38,795 nucleotides of DNA from Lentilactobacillus dabitei. Lineage in GTDB: Bacteria; Bacillota; Bacilli; Lactobacillales; Lactobacillaceae. The translations under genes were made by a program, and so were the position numbers. The notes beneath the pieces were generated by a model. It was not told the DNA's origin and made no database searches. It saw nothing but the letters and a program-made list of their open reading frames with translations. Within the stretch, counting starts at the first letter, position 1. Each line of letters opens with the position of its first letter. This document shows, in pieces, positions 15,344 to 23,708 of this stretch. Where the stretch lies: assembly GCF_019061365.1 (NCBI RefSeq), contig NZ_JAHPPD010000012.1, positions 1 through 38,795 on the forward strand. Direction: 5' to 3'.

Positions 15344-16133
15344 TCTCGGAGAGTCGTCGAACAACGTGGCAACCTCCTTAAAACAAGAAATTGACCAGTC
15401 TCAGTCACTGAGTGTGGATGGCTTGAACCCCGAAATGGTGATTTCCGTTGGCGGGGATGGGACTTTATTGTCCGCCTTTCACCATTATCAAGATATCAGC
15501 GACCGGATCCGAATGGTCGGCATTCATACCGGGCATCTAGGTTTTTATACCGACTGGCGGGATTATGAAGTCAGCGAATTGGTTGATAGTTTGGAGCATG
15601 ACAACGGTCAAAGTGTGACCTATCCGTTGCTTGATATTCGCGTGAATTACGTGACTGGCGGGCTTGCCGATGTCGGCTTGGCCTTGAATGAATCGACGCT
15701 TAAGCAGATTAACGGGACTATGGTGGCTGATCTCTATATTAAAAATCAATTGTTCGAGAGTTTTCGGGGGGATGGCCTGTGTGTTTCAACGCCCAGCGGC
15801 TCAACCGCTTATAATAAATCAGTCGGCGGAGCGATTATTAACCCACTCCTCAACGCCATTCAGGTGGCTGAAATTTCTTCGATCAATAACCGGGTCTTTC
15901 GAACATTGGGATCACCGCTGATTATTGCTCCTGATGAGTGGATTAAGGTTGTTTTGAAGTCTTCGGGCCAAACAATTTTGACATGTGATCATCAGGTGAT
16001 TTCCACTGAACCGATTGCCTCAATCGAATACCGAATTTCCAAGCGGCGAATTGCGTTTGCTCAGTATCGGCACACCCAATTTTGGCGACGGGTCAGCAAC
16101 TCCTTCATTGGTCGGGCAAAAGCCGATGACTGA
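15321..16133 (+). CDS. nadK: NAD kinase
   Basis: A 270-residue NAD kinase, which phosphorylates NAD to NADP in the cytoplasm using ATP or polyphosphate. The diagnostic GGDG is at 44-47 (SVGGDGTLLSAF). The NAD-binding loop TPSGSTAYNKSVGG is at about 155-168, and the family's LNES motif is at about 120. It starts with ATG inside the end of relQ and overlaps the rluD start by eight bases, so the three genes are translationally coupled. NADP supply links to the thiol-redox genes nearby, though this is an inference from position. Confidence 0.96.
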   Translation: MKIAIYSNLGESSNNVATSLKQEIDQSQSLSVDGLNPEMVISVGGDGTLLSAFHHYQDISDRIRMVGIHTGHLGFYTDWRDYEVSELVDSLEHDNGQSVTYPLLDIRVNYVTGGLADVGLALNESTLKQINGTMVADLYIKNQLFESFRGDGLCVSTPSGSTAYNKSVGGAIINPLLNAIQVAEISSINNRVFRTLGSPLIIAPDEWIKVVLKSSGQTILTCDHQVISTEPIASIEYRISKRRIAFAQYRHTQFWRRVSNSFIGRAKADD

Positions 16134-17019
16134 GTTTACTTGGCAATATCAAGGGGATAGCCCAATTAAAGTTCGGACGTTCATCATGGGGTATGGGATT
16201 ACGCGAACCTTACTCAAGAAGATCAAGTATCATGGCGGTCAAACTTTGGTTAATGGCCAAGCATCGCTGGTGAACCGAATGTTGGCCAAGAACGATGTGG
16301 TGACGGTTATTTTACCGCCAGAGCCTGAAAACGATCACGTCAACACCTCGCAGGTGCCGATCAGGATTGTCCATGAAGACCCTAATTTTCTCGTGGTTGA
16401 TAAGCCGGCCGGCGTTGCTTCAGTCCCATCGCATGGTTATGTGCAAGATACGTTAGTGAACCGCGTGAAGGGTTATTACCAACGAAAAGGGTACGCCAAC
16501 CAGAAAATTCACATTGTGACCCGCTTGGATAAAGACACCAGCGGCTTGGTGATTTTTGCCAAGCACCATTTTGCTCATTCGGTTTTAGATAAGCAGTTGA
16601 AAGATCGAACTATTCAGAAAGCTTATTTGGCAATTGCAGCTGGTAAAATTTCTCCCAACCATTTTGAAATTTACCTGCCAATTGGTCGTGATGAGGCCTC
16701 GTTTGTCAAACGACAAGTTGTCGACTCCGGTAAGATGTCGATTACTGAGGGATGGGTCGTGGATCGGATGCCCAAGCAAACTTTGGTCCGGCTTCAGTTG
16801 CACACGGGTAGAACCCATCAGATTCGGGTACACTTAGGTGCGCTAGGCCACCCATTAATTGGTGACTGGCTTTACAACCCAGATGATCATTCAATGGCTC
16901 GCCAAGCATTGCACTGCTACCACTTGGAATTTTATGATCCATTCAATGATCGCCAAATTAGTTGTACATCATCGCTTCCTGGTGATATGAAAAGTTTTAT
17001 TACGTTAAATCGATTTTAA
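16126..17019 (+). CDS. rluD: RluD-family pseudouridine synthase (YjbO-like)
   Basis: A 297-residue RluA/RluD-family RNA pseudouridine synthase. The catalytic Asp is D135 in TRLDKDTSGLVIFAK. The C-terminal motif GRTHQIRVHLGALGHP is at about 227-242. The N-terminal part (about 20-65) looks like a degenerate S4 RNA-binding domain (TLLKKIKYHGG...LVNGQ). The ATG at 16126 overlaps the nadK stop (ATGACTGA); a longer frame back to 16015 lies inside nadK and is unlikely. The exact RNA target cannot be told from sequence, so the symbol is approximate. Confidence 0.88.
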   Translation: MTEFTWQYQGDSPIKVRTFIMGYGITRTLLKKIKYHGGQTLVNGQASLVNRMLAKNDVVTVILPPEPENDHVNTSQVPIRIVHEDPNFLVVDKPAGVASVPSHGYVQDTLVNRVKGYYQRKGYANQKIHIVTRLDKDTSGLVIFAKHHFAHSVLDKQLKDRTIQKAYLAIAAGKISPNHFEIYLPIGRDEASFVKRQVVDSGKMSITEGWVVDRMPKQTLVRLQLHTGRTHQIRVHLGALGHPLIGDWLYNPDDHSMARQALHCYHLEFYDPFNDRQISCTSSLPGDMKSFITLNRF

Positions 17020-17035
17020 TTACAAATAAAAAATT

Positions 17036-17077
17036 GAGCTTCCACCGTCATTTTGTTGAATCGTGAGGTGGGGGCTC
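17036..17077 (+). terminator. Probable terminator of the relQ-nadK-rluD operon
   Basis: GAGCTTCCACC (17036-17046) can pair with GGTGGGGGCTC (17067-17077) using G-T pairs. It is followed by a weak T tract (TTAGTTT). It begins 17 bases after the rluD stop. Confidence 0.6.
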
Positions 17078-17127
17078 TTAGTTTGCTGTTTGTGATATAA
17101 TTAACTGGTTTAGGAGAGGGCCTTCGC

Positions 17128-17979
17128 GTGAAAAAAATCGAATTCGGAACACAATTTGTCACCCAAAATATCAACATCTTTCGCTGCCCAATTTGCGACC
17201 AACCATTCCAGCAGGTTGAAGGCACGACTTTGCAATGTCCAAATGGTCATGGCTTTGATATTTCTAAAAAGGGCACCCTGTATTTTCTCACACATCATTC
17301 CAATAATGAATACGATTCTGAGATGTTGACTGCCCGCAATCGGATCCTTCGAGCAGGGTTGTTTGACCCAATTATCAAAGCAATTTATGAGCGACTGGAC
17401 AGCTCTCCTGAAACCATTTTAGACGTTGGCTGCGGGGAAGGGACCCCATTGGCTAAGCTGATGAAGTTACGTCAGGCTCAGGATGTGGCAGTTGGCTTTG
17501 ACATCTCAAAAGATGGGATTAACTTAGCGACCCAACATGGGGCGGATGCATTTTTTTGTGTTGCAGATTTGGCTCACTTGCCGTTTAATGACGATGCCTT
17601 CAACATGGTGATCGACTTATTTTCACCCTCGGCGTACGATGAGTTTAATCGGGTAATCAAACCAGGTGGGCAATTGATTAAGATTATCCCCAACAGTCAC
17701 TACCTTCATGAATTGCGGGAATTGCTATTTGGCGCGGATCAGCCCAACAGTTCATATTCGAATCAAAAAGTTTACGATCTCTTTTTCGAACATTATCCTG
17801 ACGCCACCGTGCACCAGTTGCGTTATTCCTTTCAGATTCCAGCCGGGTTGCAGCGCTCACTGATGATCATGACCCCACTTCATTGGGGGAAAAATCAGAA
17901 TACGGATGCAGCCCGATTAGTCGAAAATATGAAGTCAGTGACGGTTGATGTTTCAATTTTAACTCAGCAATTTAATTAA
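17128..17979 (+). CDS. rlmA: 23S rRNA guanine N1-methyltransferase, RlmA family
   Basis: A 283-residue SAM-dependent methyltransferase with an N-terminal zinc finger: C20, C23, C37 and H41 (FRCPICDQPF ... LQCPNGHGFD). This finger followed by KKGTLYFL is characteristic of RlmA. In Gram-positives the relative TlrB/RlmA(II) methylates G748 of 23S rRNA; the exact site here is not known. The SAM-binding motif I is LDVGCGEGTPL (about 99-109). The start is GTG at 17128 with GGAGAGGG upstream. It has its own gap and a terminator before it, and is followed closely by trmL. Confidence 0.9.
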   Translation: MKKIEFGTQFVTQNINIFRCPICDQPFQQVEGTTLQCPNGHGFDISKKGTLYFLTHHSNNEYDSEMLTARNRILRAGLFDPIIKAIYERLDSSPETILDVGCGEGTPLAKLMKLRQAQDVAVGFDISKDGINLATQHGADAFFCVADLAHLPFNDDAFNMVIDLFSPSAYDEFNRVIKPGGQLIKIIPNSHYLHELRELLFGADQPNSSYSNQKVYDLFFEHYPDATVHQLRYSFQIPAGLQRSLMIMTPLHWGKNQNTDAARLVENMKSVTVDVSILTQQFN

Positions 17980-17993
17980 TTTCGGAGGACAAC

Positions 17994-18506
17994 ATGACAA
18001 ATCACATTGTATTATTTGAACCATTAATGCCGGCCAACACCGGTAATATTGCCCGGACCTGTGCAGGGACGGACACCGTTTTAGATTTAATTGAACCACT
18101 CGGGTTTAGCATTGATGACAAGCACCTGAAGCGAGCTGGATTGGATTACTGGAATAAAGTTCAAATCAATTATCACGAGAATTTACCGGCATTTTTGGCG
18201 ACCGTCAAGGATCCTAAAAACCTGTTTTTGGTTTCTAAATTTGCAAACCAGGATTATACCGATCCTGATTATTCCGATTCCAGTCAAGATTATTACCTGT
18301 TGTTTGGCAAAGAAACCACGGGCCTACCGGAACCATTCATGCGTCAGAATCCTGAAAAGGCGATTCGCATCCCTCAAGATGATGACCATATTCGGGCACT
18401 TAATCTCTCAAACACCTGTGCCATCGTCATTTATGAAGTGTTGCGGCAACAAGAGTTTAATCACCTTGAACGGACTCACAAGTATGAACATGACAAGTTA
18501 AAATAA
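17994..18506 (+). CDS. trmL: tRNA (cytidine/uridine-34 2'-O)-methyltransferase TrmL
   Basis: A 170-residue SPOUT-fold methyltransferase of the TrmL/YibK family, which methylates the 2'-O of the wobble base in some leucine tRNAs. Family segments are the N-terminal [18 protein letters not shown] (about 7-24), [12 protein letters not shown] (about 103-114) and the knotted C-terminal IRIPQ...[14 protein letters not shown] (about 122-150). The ATG follows CGGAGGAC at 7 bases and the gene lies 14 bases after rlmA. Both are RNA methyltransferases, so they are probably cotranscribed. Confidence 0.93.
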   Translation: MTNHIVLFEPLMPANTGNIARTCAGTDTVLDLIEPLGFSIDDKHLKRAGLDYWNKVQINYHENLPAFLATVKDPKNLFLVSKFANQDYTDPDYSDSSQDYYLLFGKETTGLPEPFMRQNPEKAIRIPQDDDHIRALNLSNTCAIVIYEVLRQQEFNHLERTHKYEHDKLK

Positions 18507-18549
18507 AGGCAAGCACCAGTCATTCTTGAAGAAGGGAGGAATGCCACGT

Positions 18550-20862
18550 ATGGCGACAAAACGAACACGTCGGAAAACAACTCGCAAACCGCGAAAGACC
18601 AGTACCAAGCAGCAGGGCTTTTTAGCTAAGTATTCAAGCAATCTCTGTGGGGCGGTAATGGCAATTCTGGCATTGTTGGGCCTGTTTCATGCGGGAATTG
18701 TTGGTGTCTTGGTCATTAATTTGGTCCGGATCTTGATTGGCAGCTTGTATCCTGTTGGGCTCATTGGGATGATTGCTGCCGGATTTTGGCTGGCTGGCTT
18801 TTCGAAGTTACCAAAGATTAAGCCTCGATATTGGATCGGGACGATGCTGTTGGTCATTGGAATCTTGCTGTGGCTGACTTTGGTTGAATATATCCAAACG
18901 GCCCAGCCAGTTAATTTCATCACCGCCAACTGGGGAAAATTAACCGATGACATGGCTTCTGCTAATACTACTTCCAATATTGGCGGTGGTATCATCGCCA
19001 CTTGCATTTTTGATGTTTGCCATATTCTTTTGGGCAAAATTGGAACTGGCATCATTGCGAGTTTGATTGCCCTTTCTGGTATCTTTGTTTTATTTGACAT
19101 TTCGTTTGGTAAATTATTTGTTGGCCTGCATAAGGGACTGCTCGTTTGCAAGGACGCTGTTTCGACCGTGGCAGGTAAAGTAAGGGCAATGCAGGCCAAA
19201 CCGGCTAAACAACAACCCGCTTCTACTGAACAAATGGATGTTAAGCCGACGGATGCCGAAAAGGGTCCGACTGAGTCTGATCAGGCTGAACTCAAAAAGT
19301 TCTCGACTTCTGCCATTACCATTTCTGGGATGCCGGTTTCAAAACAAACGATGCCTGATCCGGAAGGCCAATCCGCCAAAGTGCCTGAAAAGGATGAGGT
19401 TGAACCAAAGTCTGATACTGACTTGGTCGATGTTCAAGAGGATGATTCGTATAAGCTGCCAACAAAAGAGTTGCTGACAGAAATTCCCCAAGGCGATCAA
19501 TCAAGTGAGCTTAAGTCAATTGATCATAATGCCAAGGTGCTCCAAAAGACTTTGGACAGTTTCGGTGTGAAAGCAGAAATTAAGCATGTTAGTTTAGGCC
19601 CGTCTGTCACCAAATATGAATTGCACCCAGACATCGGGGTTAAAGTGAGCCGTATTGTGAATTTATCGGATGATATTGCCTTGGCTCTGGCGGCCAAAGA
19701 TATCCGAATTGAAGCCCCGATTCCCGGTAAGTCACTCATTGGAATTGAAGTGCCAAATAAGAAAATTGCCACAGTTTCCTTTCGGGACGTAGTCGAACAC
19801 CAACCAGATAATCATGGGCATCTGCTGCAGGTACCACTTGGCAAGGACGTTAATGGGAATGTGATCACGGCTGATTTAACCAAGATGCCGCATTTACTGA
19901 TTGCCGGTTCAACCGGAAGTGGGAAATCCGTTGCGATTAACGGGATTATCACAAGCATTTTGCTCAATGCCAAGCCCAGTCAGGTAAAATTGATGCTGAT
20001 TGATCCCAAAAAAGTTGAATTGGGTGTTTATAATGGCATCCCGCACTTGCTGAGCCCAGTGGTTTCTGAACCTAAGAAAGCGGCCAGAGCGCTTCAAAAA
20101 GTTGTTTCTGAAATGGAAAATCGTTACGAGTTGTTCGCAAAATTTGGGCAACGAAAAATCAGCACCTATAACGATTTTGTGGCCAAAAACAATCAAGAGA
20201 ATGACACTAAAATTCAACCAATGCCTTATATCGTGGTAATTGTGGATGAATTAGCCGACTTGATGATGACCGTTTCAAACGATGTTGAAGCGGCAATTAT
20301 CCGTTTGGCTCAAATGGGCCGAGCTGCTGGAATCCATATGATTTTAGCAACTCAACGACCATCCGTTGATGTAATTACCGGCTTGATCAAAGCGAATGTG
20401 CCGTCAAGAATTGCGTTTGCGGTATCAAGCGGGATCGATTCACGGACAATCATCGACACGAACGGGGCTGAGAAACTGCTGGGACGTGGCGATATGCTAT
20501 TCTTACCAATCGACTCAAATACGCCGATTCGCGTTCAGGGGGCCTTTATTCCTGATCAGGATGTTGCTAAAGTGGTTAAGTTCATTACTGACCAACAATC
20601 AGCGGATTATGATGAATCGATGATGGTTAGCGATGAGGAGATTAAGCAAGAAGATCAGGCCGATTCGGAAGATGAATTATTCCAAGATGCTTTGGATTTT
20701 GTGGTTGACCAGCAAAAAGCCAGCACGTCATTATTGCAACGGCACTTTAGAATTGGATATAACCGGGCTGCAAGGTTAATCGATGATTTGCAAAACAAGG
20801 GCTATATTGGTCCCCAAGATGGGTCACGGCCGCGGCAGGTTTATAAAGAGAAGCAGTCTTAG
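18550..20862 (+). CDS. ftsK: DNA translocase FtsK/SpoIIIE family
   Basis: A 770-residue septal DNA pump that moves chromosome ends during division. A basic N-terminus ([12 protein letters not shown]) precedes about four or five membrane helices (about 30-195). An acidic linker of about 150 residues follows. The motor has Walker A GSTGSGKS with K459 and Walker [13 protein letters not shown]. The C-terminal winged helix (gamma domain) begins near [19 protein letters not shown]. The ATG at 18550 is chosen because AGGGAGGA ends 9 bases before it; the ATG at 18541 touches that site, and the open frame begins at 18526. A palindromic repeat follows the stop. Confidence 0.94.
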   Translation: MATKRTRRKTTRKPRKTSTKQQGFLAKYSSNLCGAVMAILALLGLFHAGIVGVLVINLVRILIGSLYPVGLIGMIAAGFWLAGFSKLPKIKPRYWIGTMLLVIGILLWLTLVEYIQTAQPVNFITANWGKLTDDMASANTTSNIGGGIIATCIFDVCHILLGKIGTGIIASLIALSGIFVLFDISFGKLFVGLHKGLLVCKDAVSTVAGKVRAMQAKPAKQQPASTEQMDVKPTDAEKGPTESDQAELKKFSTSAITISGMPVSKQTMPDPEGQSAKVPEKDEVEPKSDTDLVDVQEDDSYKLPTKELLTEIPQGDQSSELKSIDHNAKVLQKTLDSFGVKAEIKHVSLGPSVTKYELHPDIGVKVSRIVNLSDDIALALAAKDIRIEAPIPGKSLIGIEVPNKKIATVSFRDVVEHQPDNHGHLLQVPLGKDVNGNVITADLTKMPHLLIAGSTGSGKSVAINGIITSILLNAKPSQVKLMLIDPKKVELGVYNGIPHLLSPVVSEPKKAARALQKVVSEMENRYELFAKFGQRKISTYNDFVAKNNQENDTKIQPMPYIVVIVDELADLMMTVSNDVEAAIIRLAQMGRAAGIHMILATQRPSVDVITGLIKANVPSRIAFAVSSGIDSRTIIDTNGAEKLLGRGDMLFLPIDSNTPIRVQGAFIPDQDVAKVVKFITDQQSADYDESMMVSDEEIKQEDQADSEDELFQDALDFVVDQQKASTSLLQRHFRIGYNRAARLIDDLQNKGYIGPQDGSRPRQVYKEKQS

Positions 20863-20878
20863 CTTGAGACAGAAAAAA

Positions 20879-20907
20879 GGCTGGGACAAATTTAATTGTC
20901 TCCAGCC
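20879..20907 (+). repeat. Dispersed palindromic repeat, copy 4; possible ftsK terminator
   Basis: GGCTGGGACAA (20879-20889) and TTGTCTCCAGCC (20896-20907) form a stem of about 11 bp with one bulge. It lies 16 bases after the ftsK stop. There is no T tract after it, so it may be a repeat or RNA-stabilising hairpin rather than a standard terminator. Confidence 0.55.
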
Positions 20908-21048
20908 TGCGGCCTTATTCGACTGTTAAAACGGGCCCTGAAAAGCCATCATCTGGGAATCTGCCTCTCTAAACACACGCCAAAATCAGGAGTGGCTTGG
21001 AAAAGTTCAACTCGCTAATGGGTTCAGGGCTTTTGGACCAGTACCGTT
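20908..21048. other. Gene-free stretch between ftsK and the small minus-strand gene
   Basis: About 140 bases without a credible reading frame. Weak complementary stretches (AAGCCA and TGGCTT; CCTGAA and TTCAGG) are present, but nothing I can name. Confidence 0.4.
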
Positions 21049-21162
21049 CTATACAAATGTCATGATTGCCGAAATAACCAGTGAACCAATCGTTGCGATA
21101 ATCATAATCCAAACAAAAACTAATGTAATCTTTTGAAATCGAGTTCTCTTTTTACGCGCCAA
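21049..21162 (-). CDS. Small DUF4044-like single-pass membrane protein
   Basis: A 37-residue protein with a basic N-terminus (ARKKRTRFQKI) and one membrane helix (TLVFVWIMIIATIGSLVIS). This matches the small DUF4044 proteins found upstream of mraZ in lactobacilli, as I recall them. I chose TTG at 21162 because GAAAGTGGTG lies 6 bases upstream. An in-frame ATG at 21192 would give 47 residues but has no ribosome-binding site. Its role is unknown. It is convergent with ftsK and divergent from the DUF3397-type gene, and is short enough to be missed by length cut-offs. Confidence 0.75.
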   Translation of the reverse strand: MARKKRTRFQKITLVFVWIMIIATIGSLVISAIMTFV

Positions 21163-21256
21163 TATTTGCACCACTTTCTCAATATATTCCATAAACAGTT
21201 TAACTATCATTATGATTCAATGCAATACGTTTTGTCAAAGTCAGGAGGGTTGGACC

Positions 21257-21640
21257 ATGCACTTGTATCCGTGGATGACTGCTATCATCACGTTTCTGCT
21301 TCAATTTGTCATCTTAATTTTGATTGCCGGTTTTATTCGGGCACTGAAGAAAAGCGCCCCCTTTAAATCCCATATCAAAATTGCCCCACTGGATCTTTGG
21401 CCGCCTGTATTATTAGTTTTCATTCATCAGATAAGCCGAAACAGCCTTGCGGAATCCTATATTCCAGAAGTGGTCATCGTCTGGCTCAGCCTGTGCTTAA
21501 TGATACTGTTATGGAAGATCTTTACTGATGAGACGTTAACTTACAAAAAATTCTTTGTCTTTTTCTGGCGATTTAGTGATTTGCTTTTATTTTTGTGTTG
21601 GATTGTGGTGGGATTCTATATTATCATCGAAAAATTTTAA
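21257..21640 (+). CDS. DUF3397-type integral membrane protein
   Basis: A 127-residue protein with four hydrophobic helices (about 5-28, 42-58, 70-86 and 105-123), with few charged residues apart from short loops. Length, helix pattern and position just before mraZ fit the DUF3397 proteins of lactobacilli; the function is unknown. The ATG at 21257 follows AGGAGGG at 7 bases. The frame extends back to 21212 without a ribosome-binding site. It ends before a strong terminator, so it is not part of the division operon transcript. Confidence 0.8.
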   Translation: MHLYPWMTAIITFLLQFVILILIAGFIRALKKSAPFKSHIKIAPLDLWPPVLLVFIHQISRNSLAESYIPEVVIVWLSLCLMILLWKIFTDETLTYKKFFVFFWRFSDLLLFLCWIVVGFYIIIEKF

Positions 21641-21670
21641 CTTAATTTTTAAAATCATTTTTATCGGGAT

Positions 21671-21705
21671 GAACAACGGCTTTTCGAAGCGGTTGTTCTT
21701 TTTTT
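21671..21705 (+). terminator. Terminator before the mraZ promoter
   Basis: GAACAACGGCTT (21671-21682) and AAGCGGTTGTTC (21687-21698) form a 12-bp stem with a four-base TTCG loop, followed by seven T. It is a classic rho-independent terminator that separates the DUF3397-type gene from the dcw cluster. Confidence 0.93.
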
Positions 21706-21823
21706 GACTAAAAATGGGGAAAAGTCTTCATCTGTCATAATCTTTGATGGATCAAGGAATTGAGCCCCTAATTGAAAGCATTAAATCACTACATAACATT
21801 ATTTTTACAAAAATAGAGGGCTT

Positions 21824-21858
21824 GTGGTTGATAGTGGGGAATTGTGGTAGAATGTGAT
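21824..21858 (+). promoter_or_regulatory. MraZ operator and dcw cluster promoter
   Basis: Four GTGG/GTGA boxes start at 21824, 21834, 21844 and 21854, each exactly 10 bases apart (GTGGT, GTGGG, GTGGT, GTGAT). This is the pattern expected for MraZ, which binds G-rich repeats one helical turn apart in front of its own gene. The third box overlaps an extended -10 (TGGTAGAAT, 21845-21853). A -35 is weak (TTGATA at 21828 with a 14-base spacer). Binding would overlap the promoter, consistent with autorepression. Confidence 0.75.
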
Positions 21859-21886
21859 TGCGAGTTGAAAAAAGGGGGATAATTCT

Positions 21887-22312
21887 ATGTTCATGGGCGA
21901 ATATCAACATAATATTGACGCCAAAGGACGAATTATTATCCCCGCAAAATTTCGTCAAGACCTCGGTGACAAATTTGTTGTGACCCGAGGGATGGACGGA
22001 TGCCTATTTGGTTATCCAATGGTTGAATGGGAAAAGATTCAGGATAAAATCGACAATCTGCCAGTCAACAAGAAGGATGCCCGATACTTTACCAGGTTTT
22101 TCTTCTCGGCGGCAGTTGAGTGCGAATTTGATAAACAGGGGCGAATCAATATTCCCAATGTATTAAGGGAATACGCCCAGATTGAGAAAAAATGTGTGGT
22201 CGTCGGCGTTTCAAATCGGTTTGAAATTTGGAGTGATGACCGCTGGAACGATTTCAGTAGCGATGCTGAAAAGAACTTTAATGAAATTGCGGAAAATATG
22301 ATTGATTTTTAA
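21887..22312 (+). CDS. mraZ: Transcriptional regulator MraZ
   Basis: A 141-residue protein with two SpoVT/AbrB-like halves: [17 protein letters not shown] (about 11-27) and [16 protein letters not shown] (about 82-97). MraZ forms a ring and represses the division and cell-wall cluster that it heads. The ATG is preceded by AAAAAAGGGGGAT. Upstream are four phased GTGG boxes. It is followed by rsmH after 39 bases. Confidence 0.96.
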   Translation: MFMGEYQHNIDAKGRIIIPAKFRQDLGDKFVVTRGMDGCLFGYPMVEWEKIQDKIDNLPVNKKDARYFTRFFFSAAVECEFDKQGRINIPNVLREYAQIEKKCVVVGVSNRFEIWSDDRWNDFSSDAEKNFNEIAENMIDF

Positions 22313-22351
22313 CAAGCATCATAAACTAATAGCGAATGAGGGGGTGGCCTG

Positions 22352-23299
22352 ATGCCAAAATTTGAACATGTAACCGTTTTACTTAATGAAGCGGTCGCGG
22401 GTTTGAACATTAATCCGGCCGGTACATATGTTGATGCAACACTGGGTGGTGGAGGCCATTCCACCAAAATATTAGAACAACTCACAAGTGGGCATCTTTA
22501 CGCTTTTGATCAGGACGAAGAAGCGATTGCCTACAATGAAAAGCACCTTAAGAAATTTATTGCTGCCAACAAATTAACATTAGTTCATGATAATTTCAGG
22601 CATTTGACTGCCGCCCTCCAAGAACTCGGAGTCACAGAAATTGACGGCATTGTGTACGACCTAGGGGTTTCCTCACCGCAATTTGATGAAGCTGGTCGCG
22701 GCTTTAGTTACCGATTCAATGCCCGGCTGGATATGCGGATGGATCAAAACAATCCAGTGGATGCGTGGAAAGTCGTGAACGAATGGCCATATGAAAAATT
22801 AGTTCGGATATTTTATCGCTACGGCGAAGAACGGTTTTCAAAACAAATTGCCAGACTGATTGAAGAAAGACGAGAGAGCCAGCCGATTGATACGACGGAC
22901 GACTTGGTCGAAGTGATCAAGGAGGCAATCCCCGCTGCAGCTCGTCGCCATGGCGGCCATCCAGCCAAGAAAGTCTTTCAAGCAATTCGGATCGCGGTGA
23001 ACGATGAACTGTCTGCGTTGGAAGATTCGTTGGAACAGGCAATTGATCTGCTGGCTGTTGGTGGCCGAATTAGTGTGATTACCTTCCAATCATTAGAGGA
23101 CCGGCTGGTTAAGACCATGTTTCGGGAGAAGACATCCTTGCCTGAATTACCGCCGAACTTACCGATTATTCCAGAAGGTATTAAGCCCAAATATAAAAGC
23201 ATTACGCGAAAGCCAATTATCCCAAGTGAGTCTGAGCTAGAAGAGAATCACCGTTCTCACAGTGCAAAATTAAGGATAATTGAGCGAATCAAAAAATAA
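22352..23299 (+). CDS. rsmH: 16S rRNA (cytosine-1402 N4)-methyltransferase RsmH
   Basis: A 315-residue SAM-dependent methyltransferase (formerly MraW). The N-terminal [13 protein letters not shown], the SAM-binding [14 protein letters not shown] (about 28-41), [18 protein letters not shown] (about 105-122) and the C-terminal [10 protein letters not shown] are typical. The ATG follows GAGGGGGTGG. It is second in the dcw cluster, in its usual place between mraZ and ftsL. Confidence 0.97.
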   Translation: MPKFEHVTVLLNEAVAGLNINPAGTYVDATLGGGGHSTKILEQLTSGHLYAFDQDEEAIAYNEKHLKKFIAANKLTLVHDNFRHLTAALQELGVTEIDGIVYDLGVSSPQFDEAGRGFSYRFNARLDMRMDQNNPVDAWKVVNEWPYEKLVRIFYRYGEERFSKQIARLIEERRESQPIDTTDDLVEVIKEAIPAAARRHGGHPAKKVFQAIRIAVNDELSALEDSLEQAIDLLAVGGRISVITFQSLEDRLVKTMFREKTSLPELPPNLPIIPEGIKPKYKSITRKPIIPSESELEENHRSHSAKLRIIERIKK

Positions 23300-23321
23300 A
23301 CTAAAGGAAGAATACATAATT

Positions 23322-23708
23322 ATGGCACAAAATAATTTAGCTCGTAATATTGCTGAAGAACCAAAGACTTACGTTTCGTCGCCGGAACAGACACCCGATG
23401 AAGTTGTCACTAAACAGGTTCGTGTCGCCACTAAGCTCAAAATTTCGCCTTTTGAAAAGCTACTGATTGTGAGTGGCAGTGTCATCTTAACTGTGTTAAT
23501 GTTATTAGTTGTATCGTCAAAAATTGCTTTGTCGAATGCTCAACACCAGCTCCAGCATGTTGACACTCAAATTGTCAATGTACGTAACGATAATACGAAT
23601 TTGAATCAACAAATTGGTGAGCTTCAGAGCAGCAGCCGGTTAGAAAAGGTTGCCAAGCAGGGTAATATGTCACTTAAAAACGCTAATATAAGGAATGTTA
23701 CCAAATGA
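23322..23708 (+). CDS. ftsL: Cell division protein FtsL
   Basis: A 128-residue bitopic membrane protein with a cytoplasmic N-terminus of about 50 residues, a single helix (LLIVSGSVILTVLMLLVV, about 47-64) and an extracytoplasmic coiled-coil-like segment (LQHVDTQIVNVRNDNTNLN). FtsL forms a complex with DivIB and DivIC that activates septal wall synthesis. The ATG at 23322 is chosen over the frame opening at 23280, which overlaps rsmH. Its stop overlaps the transpeptidase start by four bases (ATGA). Confidence 0.9.
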   Translation: MAQNNLARNIAEEPKTYVSSPEQTPDEVVTKQVRVATKLKISPFEKLLIVSGSVILTVLMLLVVSSKIALSNAQHQLQHVDTQIVNVRNDNTNLNQQIGELQSSSRLEKVAKQGNMSLKNANIRNVTK

